NCBI GenBank assembly: GCA_029204225.1
Contig: CM055104.1
Span: forward strand, 25,745,285 to 25,809,284
From: Diphasiastrum complanatum
Taxonomy: Eukaryota; Streptophyta; Lycopodiopsida; Lycopodiales; Lycopodiaceae
DNA: 64,000 nt
Direction of reading: 5' to 3'
A model generated the notes under the pieces. That model saw only the letters and a program-made list of their open reading frames with translations, was not told the DNA's origin and made no database searches. This document shows, piece after piece, positions 32,836 to 44,690 of the stretch. Made by a program: the position numbers and the translations under genes. Position 1 is the stretch's first letter. Every line of letters begins with the position of its first letter.

Positions 32836-32912
32836 TCTGTGGTCCTTTCTCTTTCTTGCTTCCCTTTGTACTTCTATGGTGGTAATGACATCCCATCATA
32901 TACTTGATGTAG

Positions 32913-33298
32913 GAGTTGTCAACGAGTCTAGACGGGAGAACACTCTGATCTTAAGTGATGCTGTGGCACCAATATCCACAAAAGATCCTTTACCGTTTGG
33001 ACAAGGCCATTGTCAGGTCGGAACATCTGCATTACTATCACTTTCTGAACATAGCAGCGACAGCGAAGATAGAAGACTTGGAAAAAAGAAGCAAAAGCGG
33101 AAGAGGCCAAGAGAACCCGGGGAGGAAGCGGAGGACCGACCCCGAGAGCATCCCTTTATAGTGACAGAGCCTGGGGAACTTCCAAGAGGGAAGAAGAATG
33201 GGCTGGACTATCTTTTTGACCTCTATGAGCAATGTGGCAGGTTTCTAGAAGAAGTGCAACAGCTTTGCAAGGAAAGAGGGGAAAAGTGTCCGATGAAG
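32913..33298 (+). CDS. LFY: LEAFY/FLORICAULA transcription factor, exon 2
   Basis: This exon encodes residues 143-271. It starts with the variable linker ([10 protein letters not shown], Ser-rich [13 protein letters not shown]), then a basic cluster [11 protein letters not shown] (about 200-210) that is a likely nuclear localisation signal. It then enters the DNA-binding domain at [11 protein letters not shown] (about 222) with [17 protein letters not shown] and [10 protein letters not shown]. The acceptor is TTGATGTAG|GA and the donor is AAG|GTACGT, with phase 0 at the end, matching the known LFY intron after ..KCP(T/M)K. No stop or frameshift is present. The linker that usually carries a conserved ALSQEGLS-like motif at the exon 1/2 junction is reduced here. 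Confidence 0.95.
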
Positions 33299-33793
33299 GT
33301 ACGTGTTTCGTATTACTATCCTAACCGGGCTGTTGATGTGTGTGCGTGTGTATATAAATTTATTTTGTATCTTGTCATATACAAAATGTATACAACATGC
33401 TGTAGACTCTTAAAGTTGTCTCGAGCTTTTTCAAAGTTAAGAAATCACAATGATTTCAATTCAAGATTTTGCGGTATTCCTGAAGGGTTCTTTGAAATTT
33501 GTCCAGTCGACATTGGCATTCTCCTGTGGATACTTCCAAGGTTTCTGGAAGAAGTATATTAGGCACATGCCAAGTAGGTTATGCAAGTTGTCACTGTAGT
33601 ACTTCTGTACTTCATCTTGGTGTGGGCATTGCCTGACCGTTTTGGTTAGTCTGAGCTTGAGTGTAGTTTAGTTTGGCCCTCTGGACCTGACTATTTGGTA
33701 CCTGGTGGCTTAATAAGTGCATGCTGGTACCCTGGTAATCAGAGGCTTGAAAGATGTACATTATCCGCTCATAACATCTTTAAATTTGTGCAG
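33299..33793 (+). other. LFY: LFY intron 2 (495 bp)
   Basis: It begins GTACGT and ends TTTGTGCAG. Both flanking exons are in phase 0. It contains no recognised repeat. Confidence 0.93.
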
Positions 33794-34117
33794 GTAACTA
33801 ATCAGGTCTTCCGGCATGCTAAGCATGCCGGTGCTAGCTATATCAACAAGCCAAAAATGAGGCACTATGTACACTGTTATGCTCTACACTGCTTGGATGT
33901 CGAGCACTCAAATCACCTTAGGAAAATTTACAAAGATCGTGGTGAAAATGTGGGAGCTTGGCGCCAGGCATGCTATTTTCCACTAATAGAAATGGCTAGG
34001 GCAAATAGTTGGGATATTGAAGGTGTCTTTAACAGGAATGAGAGGCTTCGTATTTGGTATGTCCCTACCAGACTACGGCAGCTATGTCACTTGGAGAAAA
34101 GTAAAGAATGTGAGTAA
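33794..34117 (+). CDS. LFY: LEAFY/FLORICAULA transcription factor, exon 3
   Basis: This exon encodes residues 272-378 and the TAA stop at 34115. It completes the helix-turn-helix-containing DNA-binding domain: [48 protein letters not shown], then WDIEGVF and [13 protein letters not shown], with a short tail ending KSKECE. Residues equivalent to Arabidopsis His312, Arg345 and His387 are His295, Arg328 and His370 here. This is the set I recall for type I DNA-binding specificity, found in vascular plants. The second Arg of the dimer contact near the end (Arabidopsis Arg390) is Lys373. All residues are in frame, so this gene looks intact apart from its start. Confidence 0.96.
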   Translation, partial: VTNQVFRHAKHAGASYINKPKMRHYVHCYALHCLDVEHSNHLRKIYKDRGENVGAWRQACYFPLIEMARANSWDIEGVFNRNERLRIWYVPTRLRQLCHLEKSKECE

Positions 34118-36409
34118 ATTACTCTTTCGTATTATGGACGAGTCAAAAGCTGCTCTCAGTAAAGTTTTTTCAAAGAACAGATAATTCCTTGCTGGTATTA
34201 TCATCTGCCTCCTGCCATAGCTGAGCATGTGTATACGTTTTTGAAAACACAGCGGCTCTAGGTTAATTTCTTTATTTCAATGGTGGGGAGGAGCAAACAA
34301 TTTTGTCAGCATTTTAAGTGTCACAATCCTATATCATGTTCAAGAAAAAGGACCGAGACAAGTACACATGCATCTAACTCTTGTGTTCCTTGGTCCATAA
34401 CATGTGCAATGAAATATTACCTGGTTCAACTGTCAAAATTTTCTTCTTCTACTAGCATAATTTGTCAGCACATGCTCTTTTCCTCACAAAGCAGCGATGA
34501 TTAGAAGTTCAAGATCAACATGAACATCAAAGCATTGTCAACTTGTCCTGCTTGATTTTGTAATGCATTATGAAGCTGATCCACTGATCCGAGGCATAGA
34601 AATTTAGAACTTCCGACCCCCTGTTAATGGGCAAAATTCCTATTTTCAATCAATATCGGCATGCATTCTTTCACTACATAACAGGGTCTGATCTTATGGC
34701 CGACTTTGAGTTTATTCTTTCTCATGTGATAATCTGTATGCTCTATATGATCTTTTGTTTTTACTTCATCATGTTGAACAATTTTGTATCTCGGCATGCA
34801 TTCTTTCACTACATAACAGGGTCTGATCTTATGGCCGACTTTGAGTTTATTCTTTCTCATGTGATAATCTGTATGCTCTATATGATCTTTTGTTTTTACT
34901 TCATCATGTCTTGTTACACAAACGGGTTAATATGTTGTTGAACTGTTGTCCAGATTATTCCATTTTACGTTTTGACATTAGATTTTTTGCTCAGAGTTTG
35001 GGAGATATTCTTGCCTTTTGCAGGAGACAAAATTATTTTGACATTTCAAAAATACCGAGCTTCATTTCTCAAAGAATGTGTGAACATGTAAGACTTTTCA
35101 CATCTTGTAAGCGTTATTTGAAGCAACAATAATTATGGAGCACATCTTTGCATGCTCAATTTTGCTCTATATTGAAAAAAGATTATCAAAGAGTTTGATG
35201 AATATGCCAAATACTTTCAAGTACAATGTTCAAGGTGGTGTTGCTCTCACAACATGGATCGCCATAACATATAGTATCTCATTTCAATTACATGCAATCT
35301 TCTTGTATTCCCTTTTAATGTGCCATTTGATTAATTGAAGAAATTCTGACGTACTTTTCTTGGATTGTTGGGATGTCATTTCAAAGTAGCTTCAAGTTTA
35401 TGATGATATTTCAAGTGTCCAAATAAGTGTGAGCTGAAATCACCAAAAATGCTTCAAACATATCTTTCTTCTCATTTACATGTACAAGTGCAAACCAAAA
35501 TGTGACCTTTCATTTTTAGGTTTGGTGGAACTTTTTAGGTTTCTTATCCAAACTAATGAACTTTGGCTATTCCTTGTGTCATCATCCACTCTAAAATATC
35601 AATACAATAGAAATCATGAAATATTGATACACCTTGATAGGCCATGGTTCACTTGAATTTTCTAATTTAGGGACTATTTTTTTGCTCAAGGTTTGTCCAT
35701 GTGTTTGTGATTATTGGTTGTCTCTTGATCTATTTGATATGGAATTGTGTGAAGAGCAAATGCTAACTTGAGGCGTAATATGGTAGGCCAATTTCTATTT
35801 GATCATTTTTATATTTCCCAACATTGAGTATATGTCTAAATGTCAATGGAGGTCCAAGATATCTCCTATTGGTCTAATGTGTTGGTGGAATATGGACCCT
35901 TGTTCCAAGGCTCCAAAAAATAACCATAAAAAATCATATCATTTGCATCAGAATTTATGAGCTCGAGCATATACTTTTCAAAGATACATGCAACATTCTA
36001 TGTTGCAAGAATCATCAATGCTTTATAGACGCACAAAGGATGGTAGATCATAAATGAATTGACACATTCAAATGGTAATTGGAAGGGAGTTGAGGATAAT
36101 ATTTGTTGGTATAAAAGGTGTGATATTGTTCTGGTCGTTGTTGATACTCTCTTCTTCCGTTGGAGGTTAAAGGCTTGATCTCTCTTGTGTGCATGGGCGT
36201 GAAAACTACAGGTCTTGGTGATAGATGGCTTAGACCTACAAGAAATGCCTTGAACATAAATGTAGAAAGTGAACTATACATTTTTTATTTCCTCGCAATT
36301 TGGCTTAAACAAGACTTTAAAAAGTATTGTAGTATTGAATTTTAAATTCCCAAAGAATCATGTTGAGCACAAACTAGAAAAACACTATTGAAACTAGTTG
36401 AAGAGGGAG
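34118..36409. other. LFY downstream region, 3' UTR and spacer
   Basis: No further gene is recognised. The block contains the 119-bp direct duplication at 34656-34909, which may lie in the 3' UTR or just beyond it. The rest is AT-rich. A TATA-like ggtataaaagg (near 36108) and the sequence up to 36409 may be the interior of the LTR element whose LTR starts at 36410. Confidence 0.5.
34656..34909. repeat. Two-copy 119-bp direct repeat
   Basis: Copies 34656-34774 and 34791-34909 look identical and are separated by 16 bases (tgaacaattttgtatc). Each starts tcggcatgcattctttcac and ends cttcatcatgt. It lies about 540 bases after the LFY stop codon. Confidence 0.95.
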
Positions 36410-37060
36410 TGTGAAAAATTGTCAACTAGTTTGATTGTTTATTTGGCAATTTTGAGGCCAAGATGAAATCTCAACTTAGAGATAGGTTTATATTTGTCAA
36501 TAAAGGCCTAAATAGTATTTGTACTATTTTTGGCAAGTAGATAAATGGATGAGGTCAGATTTGGACCCATTCTAATTAGAGATTTCATACATTGCTTCTA
36601 GACTAGAATTTCTAGGTTATTTGATGAAGTACCAAGACGTTAACATTTAGGACAAGTTTAGGGCAAGTGGCCAAATGACATTTTGGAAGCTATAAACAGC
36701 TGTACCAGCATGGAGAAATGATGATCAAAGTTTTTTTCTTTGTGGAGAATTCATCTCTTGTGTTTCTATGTCCATCTCTTTCATATTTTTCAAGATATCT
36801 TGATTTCTAGTGTGTAGAATGTCAATTTTGTGATTGATCTTGGATCCACACGCGTGAAGGATAGTAGGGTATTGCTATTGTACCGAAAGGGACAATACTA
36901 AGTCATATCTAAGTGGTTATGATAAGATCTTAATGCATTTCTAAATTCTAGCTTGCATATAGTGGTGATTTCTATGTTGTAGATGAAACTAGATGTGCAA
37001 CCAAATTTGGCTAAAGATCATTCATTGATGAACTAATGTGTGGATCTCTGATTTTTCACA
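36410..37060 (+). repeat. Copia-type LTR
   Basis: It starts TGTGAAAAATTGTC after the purine tract gaagagggag (36400-36409) and ends GATTTTTCACA at 37060, 651 bases. The terminal inverted TGTGAAAA/TTTTCACA pair is the same as for the LTR at 31414-32095. It abuts a Copia pre-integrase remnant of opposite orientation on its right, so it was probably inserted into or recombined with that older copy. Confidence 0.7.
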
Positions 37061-37430
37061 GTTGAGACTTGATGTTGGATTTTGAAAAAGGCCTCTTATG
37101 AGACTTTAGCAACAGCACAAGCTTCACAAGGTAGAAGCTCCTTTAATATAGTCTTTGGCAATCCAATAGCTTTCCCATCTTTGACCATGGATGTCATGGC
37201 TTTGAAATTGGGAGGCCCAACATCTTATGCCACAAATCTTCTTGAGACATATTGGTCTTGTAGGCAACATCACAAATGTTAGCACTCTCACTAGAATCTA
37301 GTTTGTAGAGTCTACCAAATATAGATTCTCTAGCTATCACCTCATCCTCACTCTTGATGATACATGTATCCACATCAAACTTGACATCAAGACCATTGTC
37401 AAACCAATTCTTCTGTATTTTTATATCCGA
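37061..37430 (-). pseudogene. Copia GAG-pre-integrase fragment
   Basis: Reading leftwards: KFDVDTCIIKSEDEVIA, then GRLYKLDSS, LWHKMLGLPNFKAM, KDGKAIGLPK and LLPCEACAVAKVS. This is the pre-integrase zinc-binding domain of Copia elements (the LWHxRLGH and CExC motifs), although the second His of LGH is Leu-Pro here. A stop follows the CEAC segment. It is cut on the left by the LTR at 36410-37060 and on the right by Gypsy gag of the opposite strand at about 37430. Confidence 0.75.
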
Positions 37431-37433
37431 AAA

Positions 37434-39064
37434 TCAAGAGCGGAAAGATCGACTAGAAAGACAGAGGAAAGAGCGAGAAGAAAGAGGGAGACATAGAGAA
37501 AGAGAAGGAGAATTAAAGTGGGATTCAAATACCCATACTAATCGAAGAAGAAAACCCGATAACAAGGAACCTCCAATATCAGATTCCGAATCTGAAAAGG
37601 ATAAATCATCCAGCCCACCCCATTCAGACAAAGGTGACGGTGACCAGGACAATATGGCGGCTCCAACATCAACTTCCTCCAAGATTCGGTATGACTACTT
37701 TAAGGGAAAAGCTTCTGAGGATGTTGATAGTTATGTGTCCCAGTTTGAGTCAATAGCAGTCAGCAATAAGGAAAGTCTAGATGTGGACAAGCTAAGATTT
37801 TTTTTTGGTTTATTGAGGAAGGATGCAAGAACTTGGTTGAGTTAGATTGGACCAGCTTTGGTTTCCACTTGGACTGACTTAAAGAACCAATTCTTGAAGC
37901 AATTTCGAGAAATTGGTTATTCCACTCAGATTCTTTCTCAATTAGATTCAATAAGAAAAAAAGAAAAAAGAGTTCTTACGGAAATATACGACAAGGGTTA
38001 AGAAGCTTATTGGTCAATTGACAAGACAATACCCTGTCGCTATGCAGATTGAATGGTTCTTAGGAGGGCTACTAAAAGAATAGATCGATACTGTAGGCAA
38101 GGACCAACTGATACTCTAGAACATGTTACATCAACGGTTGAGAATTATGAAACCTCTCGAATATCTAGAATTCGTAGATCTATTAAACATTCTTCCTCTA
38201 AGAAAAAAAGAGCATGTTTTGTCGTCTTCAGATGACTCAAGTAGTAGTTTAGACTCAGATTTGAGTTTTTCTTTGAGTTCAAGTTCAGAATCAAGCTCTA
38301 GTTCAAGTGAAGATGAAAAATCGAAAAAGCAACACAGCAGACATTCTAAGGATCGGAAAAAAGAACGAAGACAAAGAAGTCTGAACATAAGCAGAAGAGC
38401 ACACGGAAAAGAGAAGTATCGGATTTAATTAAGAAATTAGATGAGCTCAAAGTTCAACTTCTTCAGTCTAAGAATAAGAGAAGAACTGCTACCATAATTG
38501 GTAAGTCATATGTATGGTGTACCAAATGCAAGCAAGAAGGACATCATCATACGTAATGCAAGAACAGATCGCAGGTTGCTTATATTGAGGAAGTTGAAGA
38601 AGAAACTTCAGATAATGAATTGGTATGTCTTATGGAGGTTGAAACAAATGAGCCTGTGCATGAAATTCAAATACAAAACACAAAGAATGCCAATCAACAA
38701 GGAACATATTTTTATCCTAGAAACCAACAAAGAAAGTTTGTTCTAGTCCAAAAGTTTGTACCATCCCAATTTGTACCATCTCAATCAAAGCCTGCTAATT
38801 CTAGGGGTAGAAATAATGCTACCTGCTATAATTGTGGAGCACCAGGGCATTATTCAATAGAATGTCCTAAACCCAAGAGACAAATTGGTTATGTAGCACT
38901 ATGTGGAAATTGTCAAGGAGAAGACCATATTACTTCTAAATGTCCTAAACCACCAATCAAAAAGATGATGGTGAAGTATGTCAAGCTTGATACCAATAAA
39001 GAAGGTCAGACTAAAGATGAAGTGGTGCAGAAAATTGAGTTGTGTAGAAGATTCTACTTGGCCT
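37434..39064 (+). pseudogene. Gypsy gag with two zinc knuckles, decayed
   Basis: The start is lost at the junction near 37430. A highly charged RE/RK-rich segment is followed by a gag core (YDYFKGKASEDVDSYVSQFE, LRFFFGLLRKDARTWL), a Ser-rich and Lys-rich linker (about 38215-38400), and two zinc knuckles at about 38824-38865 (CYNCGAPGHYSIEC) and 38900-38945 (CGNCQGEDHITSKC). Stops occur at several places, for example after TWLS and in the following linker; most replace an expected Gln codon. Frameshifts lie near 37850-38050 and 38430-38620. The product would have packaged element RNA, but this copy is dead. Confidence 0.8.
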
Positions 39065-39904
39065 AGTGACTTGGATTTTCAAGTTAATAAGGTATATACC
39101 CGAAGTGAAGCCAAAAAGAATAGGCAAAGTCAAATATGATATGTTTTGGAATCCAAAAAGAAGGCAAGGAAATATAGACAATCATCACATGTTAAAGAAA
39201 GGGTTAATAAATGAAAATGACATAAAAGATGATCCTATTTATGATCGTAATGATAATAAATACTTTGCTCCAGATATAACTCAGCAGGTTGAAACACTTC
39301 TTTCAAAAGAATTGAGTCAGTCAAAGAAAAAGGTTTCATTTGACAAACCTACAACAAGTAGTAAAATTCTTTCTAAAGCTAAGGTGGATAAACCTACTTT
39401 TCCTCGAACTAGCTATGATATTATTGAGGATGTTTGGAAATTGCAACCAACTATTACTTTTAAGCGTTTGCTCGAAGATAATGTGTTTAATTAGAAGCAA
39501 CTTAAAGAACTATTGGTGAAAAAAGAAGAAGAAAATCGAGAATATCAACAATCAATGTAAATAGGATCGAGATTGATGATAAAGGAGCCCCAGAAATTGA
39601 GGTCCAAATTAAAGGATATATTATTTCAAATGTACCCATCGATTTAGGCTCTGGAGTAAATATCATTATAGCGGAAACGACTTATGATTTGGGATTAACT
39701 CATATAATCCCTACAACCAAGTTCTTGAGACTGGCAATTCAAACAAGAAGAAAACCAGTTGGCCTACTTAATAACGTGGAAGTTAAAATTAAAGGAGAAA
39801 TGTTTTTGTTAAACTTTGTGGTTATTAAACCAATAACTGTGTCTTCTTATCCCATGTTGTTAGGCAGACCATGGCTATATAATGCTGACATAGTCACATA
39901 TTGA
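39065..39904 (+). pseudogene. Gypsy linker and aspartic protease, decayed
   Basis: After a Lys-rich linker the frame at about 39590-39903 encodes a retropepsin-like domain: PIDLGSGVNII (active-site DLG in place of DTG) and, at its end, PMLLGRPWLYNADIV. The LTR-retrotransposon order gag, protease, pol is kept. Frames shift between 39065-39494 and 39560. Confidence 0.75.
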
Positions 39905-40239
39905 AAAAAGAAGGAATTTCGGTTTTCAATCAAGGGATCCAATCAAGAGATCTGTATGAAATGGTCAAAGGACAAATACCAGGGAAAAACTTAGTCTGAT
40001 TCGAGTTATACTTTTGATACTGAATTTTTTTCATCAGAGTACAATGGTAATCAAGGCCGAAAAATTTACGGCAATAGTGAAGTTAATTCAACCATGGGAA
40101 TGATTGATATCGATGAAATTCACAAGAGTTCCATTGGTCTGGAAAAACAAGTCAATATATCCTTGCATCTATCGAAACATAAAATGGGTATATACCAAGA
40201 CCTATTGAAAGAATATGGGGATGTATTTGCTTGAAATTT

Positions 40240-41515
40240 AACTAATTTAAAAAGTATTCCAAATAATTTGGCGAATATCAAATTGATTTGAAACCTGAAG
40301 CCTTTCTAGTTCGTCAAAGGCAATATCAATTAAACCCAAAGTATTCTTTAATGGTGAGCTCGATAAATACTTGGAAGCGGGTATTATTTATCCAAGCTTG
40401 AGCAGTGAATGGGTTTCCCCCATTGTCATCTAAAAAGCATTACCATCCTTTACCGTTCACAGATTCGATACTTGATAAAGTTGCAGGTTATGAGAAGTAT
40501 AGTTTCCTGGACGGATTCTTCGAATACAAGTAGGTCGAAATAAATAAAGAAGATCAGGACAAGACTACCTTTACGACTGATTGGGGAACCTATGCATACA
40601 CTAGAATGCCATTTGGACTTTGCAATGCACCAGCAACATTCTAGAGGATGATGATGGTTATATTTTAGGATTTTCTGAGAAAAGTCCTTGAAACATTGGT
40701 AGATGATTTCTGTATTTTTACTTCTGCAAAGGATCATCTTGATAAACTTAGACAAACTCTACAAAGATGCAGGGAAACATCGACCTCATTGCGTGCTAAA
40801 AAATGTTATTTTGGAATGTCAGAAGGCATACTTCTTAGTCATCGAATATCGAAAAGAGAAATAGAAGTAGACCAAGATAAAGTCAAGATAATTGAAGCTC
40901 TATAGCCACCTACAAACTTGAGAGAGTTAAGAGGGTTTCTTTGTCATTTGGGATACTACAGAAGATTAATCAAGGACTATGCTAATATGGCATCTCCTTT
41001 GACAAAGCTTTTGAAGAAGGATGCTGATTATAATTGGGAGGAGGAATGTAAAAAGGCATTCGAGCTTTTAAAAGATAAATTAAAATAAGCTCTGGTCTTA
41101 AGGCCTCCCAATTGGGATCGAAAATTTCATGTTTATGTGGATACCTCAACCTTTGCAATTGGAAGTGTATTAAGCCAAGAGGATGATGCTAAAAGAGATT
41201 ACCCAATTTATTATGCGGGTAGAGAGCTTTCTATTTCTAAGAAGAACTATTCAGCAACTAAAAGATAAACTTTGGGCATAATTTATTATGTTAAAAAGTT
41301 TCCACATTATTTGATTAGCTATGCATTTACCTTTTATGTCAATCATTAAGCTATCAAATACCTGGCAAATAAACTTGATTTGTCAAGAAGAATAGCCCGA
41401 TGGATTATTCTATTATCCGAATTTGATTATACAGTCTAAGGTCGACCTGGCAAATATCATTCAAATGCAAATTATTTATCAAGACTCGAAACCTACAGAA
41501 CAAAAGGATTCAGTT
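40240..41515 (+). pseudogene. Gypsy reverse transcriptase and RNase H, decayed
   Basis: Visible RT pieces are YTRMPFGLCNAPATF, then a VDDFCIF active-site box near 40700 (the usual Y/F-x-DD) and LRELRGFLCHLGYYRRLIKDY. RNase H follows with HVYVDTSTFAIGSVLSQ, YYAGRELS, KKNYSATKR and a YLANKLDLSRRIARW tail. Repeated stops interrupt it. Most replace Gln (for example after NAPATF, in LxPPTNL, after SATKR, after FYVNH, in the TVxGRPGKYH segment) or Trp (VFAxNL near 40230). Confidence 0.85.
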
Positions 41516-41719
41516 TCTGACAGGCTTCCAGATGAGGAAGTAATGTTGTTAGTGACTTAGGATTCATGGTATTCGGATATTATTGAATATTTGCAGACTT
41601 TGTAATATCCAATGGGAATGACCAGGGAGGAGAAAAATGTCTTTCAACATCGAGTTGCTCCCTATACCATAATCTCAGGCATTTTGTATAAGATGGAAAA
41701 TGATGAGGAACCTAATTAG

Positions 41720-42833
41720 AAGATGCTTGGAGAAAGATCATATTCAACAAGTGATCAAATCCTTTCATGTAAAGATGCAGGAGGCCATTTTGCAATGAAA
41801 AATACAGTGAAGAAGATTATGAATGAAAAATACTAGTGGCCAACAATGTATCGAGATGTTCATAAGTTTATTTTGAATTGTAATCCATGTTAACGAGTTG
41901 GCAAACCATCAGCTTCTAGCAATTGGCCCTTAGTTCCAATTGTGCCATTAGCACCCTTTGAAAAATGGGGGATTGATTTTGTGGGTCCTATCAAACCAGC
42001 TACAAGGCATAAGAAAAATCGATACATACTGGTAGCCACAGACTATTGCACTAAAATGGTTGAGGCTGAGACAACAAAAATAAGCGATGCTAAGACAGTT
42101 GCTAATTTTAAAAAATATATATAATTACCAGGTATGGATGCCCACTGGAATTGGTAAGTGACTGGAAAACTCATTTTATCAATCAAACCATTGCATAATT
42201 GCTAAAATATTTTATGATTACCCATCGAAGGACTACACCTCATAATCCAAAAGCTAATGGGTTAACAAAAAGAGCTAATGGTATACTTTGTAAAATTTTA
42301 AATAGAATTACAAACCAACATTCTATAGATTGGGATACTAAGTTACCATCTGTGTTGTGGGCTTATAGAAATCATGAGAAGATAACAACAAAGAAAACCC
42401 CACTTTATTTGGTTTATGGGATGTATCCAATACTACCTATTGAATTTGATGTTCCTACCTATCAAATTTAGAAATCTAAGAGAAACGAATCTAATCGGGG
42501 ATGATTAATGACAAACTACATAGTATATCTCGATTAGAGGAAGATTGATATTGTGCTCTACAAGAAACCTCTCAGGTTCAAGCTAAGAGAAAAACAAGAC
42601 ATGATAATAATTTGAAGAAAACCTCTCTGAAAGAAGGAGATCTTGCTTTATTATACGATAGTTGTCATATGAAGTTTCTAGGGAAGCTGCATACAAGGTG
42701 GATGGAACCATACAAAGTAATGAAAGTATTTGATAATGGCTCTATTCAATTGGCATACCTGCAAGATCGACTATTGGATACTCGGGTAAATGGAGCCCGA
42801 GTGAAAAAATACAATGAAGCTTTTGATATCTAA
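41720..42833 (+). pseudogene. Gypsy integrase, decayed
   Basis: The core is recognisable: FEKWGIDFVGPI (first catalytic Asp, near 41970) and LVATDYCTKMVEAE, a shifted segment with the second Asp (42150-42180), then TTPHNPKANGLTKRANGIL, where the usual catalytic Glu is Lys (NGxxER to NGLTKR). WDTKLPSVLWAYR and the C-terminal FLGKLHTRWMEPYKV fold follow. The zinc-binding N-terminal part lies at 41740-41900 with stops. A dead copy, with at least two frameshifts. Confidence 0.85.
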
Positions 42834-44690
42834 ATCTTTTGATTTTATTTTTGTGTTTTAATTATGTCGTTGTAGTTTTTAAAAGAAAATAAATCTCTTG
42901 GTTTCACGTAAGCAATTTTTGATCCGTGCTTTTCCAAGAACAATTTATTCTTATGTTTTCTTCAACGAGGACATTTCATAACTTGAGGGGGAGGAGACGT
43001 TATACTTTTTTAATTTTTTGATTTTTTGAATTTTCTGATCTATTGAGCTCTTTGTGTATCTCGATCTCTTAAATAATAGGTCTCAAATATTTCTATGTAT
43101 CGAAGTATCACAAATTTATAGATTCGAGTCGACACGAGTCCGTATCAAATTTTTCTAAATATTTTTATTGATTCATTAGAAATTCAATGCGAGTCTGAGT
43201 CAATCCTGTATCGGAAAATTCTGATTATTCCACAAGGTCCAGACCTCCAAAAAGACATTATTCAACTGCTATTGTACATACCTCATTAATATGGGAGTTA
43301 ATGTTAAAAAGTGTCCCGCTCTTCATTGACACGTGTCCTTTCCTATTTTTCGAGTCGTGATAAATAGAGCTTAGTTAGTTTTTTTCATTTTAACGGACAC
43401 CTTTTGTCATCCTTCCAATGGAGTGTTTTACACCGGCACAATGCTCATTTAAGCTATCATCTACGCCTGTGTTAGAAGATTTTGGTGAAGATTCTTCTAA
43501 CAGATGATTCTGGTAAAGATTCTTCTAACGGATTACAGGATGTTCGTGTGAGCTATGAGGGGACTGTATCATTCAATTTGAATATGGAGGAATCAAAAAT
43601 CAAAAAGAGGATTTTCCCATTGCTCCATTGACAACACATTCAAAAGTTAAAGAGAGTGTAGAAATTCTGTCAAATGAGCTAGCAGGGAAAGCTACTTTCT
43701 CCTCACTGAGTTGGTATGAAAAAAGTTCAACCTTTGATCTTATAACAAATATGAAAAGTGCCCAATGAATATCACATGTAATCGTGCCGCCGAGCTACAC
43801 CAAGGAACGTTGACGAACAACCAAAAAGGAGTTCTAGAATCTAGATTCACCGAGAAAGCCAATATCAGAAGGTCAACAAGATTGCAGACTGGCCGACGAG
43901 CGAAGACAAAGCCCAGCGTCTCCCCAACAGTTTTTATGGCAACGAGAATAAAAACATGGCCAAGTCAGCATAAGAGTTAGATCTATCAGTAATATAATGT
44001 CAGACACCCTCAAATGGTGCACTATACTCGTAAGCCAAAGGCGCGAGAAGTAGAGATCGATCTAAAATACCGATGGGCCAAAATGTGAAAGGACCCAAGA
44101 AGTTCTAAAATGCTTTTTGGTTTTTAAACATTTATGATAGTCAAGTTAGTATGGCACATGGTTTTTGGGTGAACCAAAAACCCTAACCCTAACTTTGTCT
44201 ATAAGTAGGGATGTGACACCATTTTGTAATCACTTTTCATTTGCAAGAATAGAGACCCTCCTCCTCCTACCTTTTCTTTTATGGGAAGTCCTCTTTTTTT
44301 GTCATTGTATGTTTGCTTGTGGATTGATGAATGCTTGAATGTGTTTCCTAATCATGCTATCACAATAACACAAGCTTTCATCCTTCTAATCCACAAAAAC
44401 ACCCAATGCTAAAATAGGAGTTAGATATCATTCTTGAGAGATCATTAAGATCCATTAGGTAGGTTCCATTTCCATTGCTCCCCTCCCTTGAGAAAACAAG
44501 CCTCAATAGGAGAAGATTTAGTGCTCAAAGAGCCTAAATAGCCCAAGAAAAGCCAAAATCCAAGAAGCGGATCATCATACATCAAAACCCCAAAAGACTC
44601 AAGAAGAGTGTCATGTTTCCTAACTTAGGAACTTTACAAAAGCCAACTTTATTTAATTAATAATTGTGATCCATGGCACTTATTAGCCTA
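42834..44690. other. Gypsy 3' region, possible LTR and spacer
   Basis: A purine tract (gagggggaggaga, 42983-42995) suggests the 3' LTR of the Gypsy element begins near 42997 (acgttatac, perhaps a mutated TGTTATAC). A TATA-like gataaatagagc is near 43360. No repeat of this LTR was seen, because the 5' end of the element is cut off. A second LTR-like start (tgtgaaaggaccc) is at 44084, followed by a TATA-like tctataagtagg near 44198. No gene is seen. Confidence 0.4.

Larger units (their letters stand above)
19569..32912 (+). other. LFY: LFY intron 1 (13.3 kb, packed with transposons)
   Basis: The boundaries are GTATGT at 19569 and TTGATGTAG ending at 32912. The phase-1 donor and two-base acceptor remainder join to a Gly codon (G|GA) without disturbing the frame, which strongly supports this pairing over 13,344 bases. 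Inside lie a gag-bearing LTR element, a Gypsy LTR, satellite-like repeats, a LINE reverse transcriptase, Copia pol and an LTR. All of these must be removed by splicing if the gene is active. Confidence 0.85.

Noticed and set aside
33695-33793. Upstream extension of LFY exon 3 as coding
   Set aside because: The open frame before 33794 is intron 2; the acceptor cag at 33791-33793 and family alignment place the exon start at Val272.
37434-42833. Stop codons as possible sites of U-to-C RNA editing, known from fern organelles
   Set aside because: The sequence is a nuclear retrotransposon with several frameshifts as well; editing would not rescue it, and C-to-T decay explains the stops.
44177-44193. 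Telomere-like ccctaaccctaac
   Set aside because: Only two units, inside LTR-like sequence; too short to be an interstitial telomere and common by chance in AT-rich LTRs.
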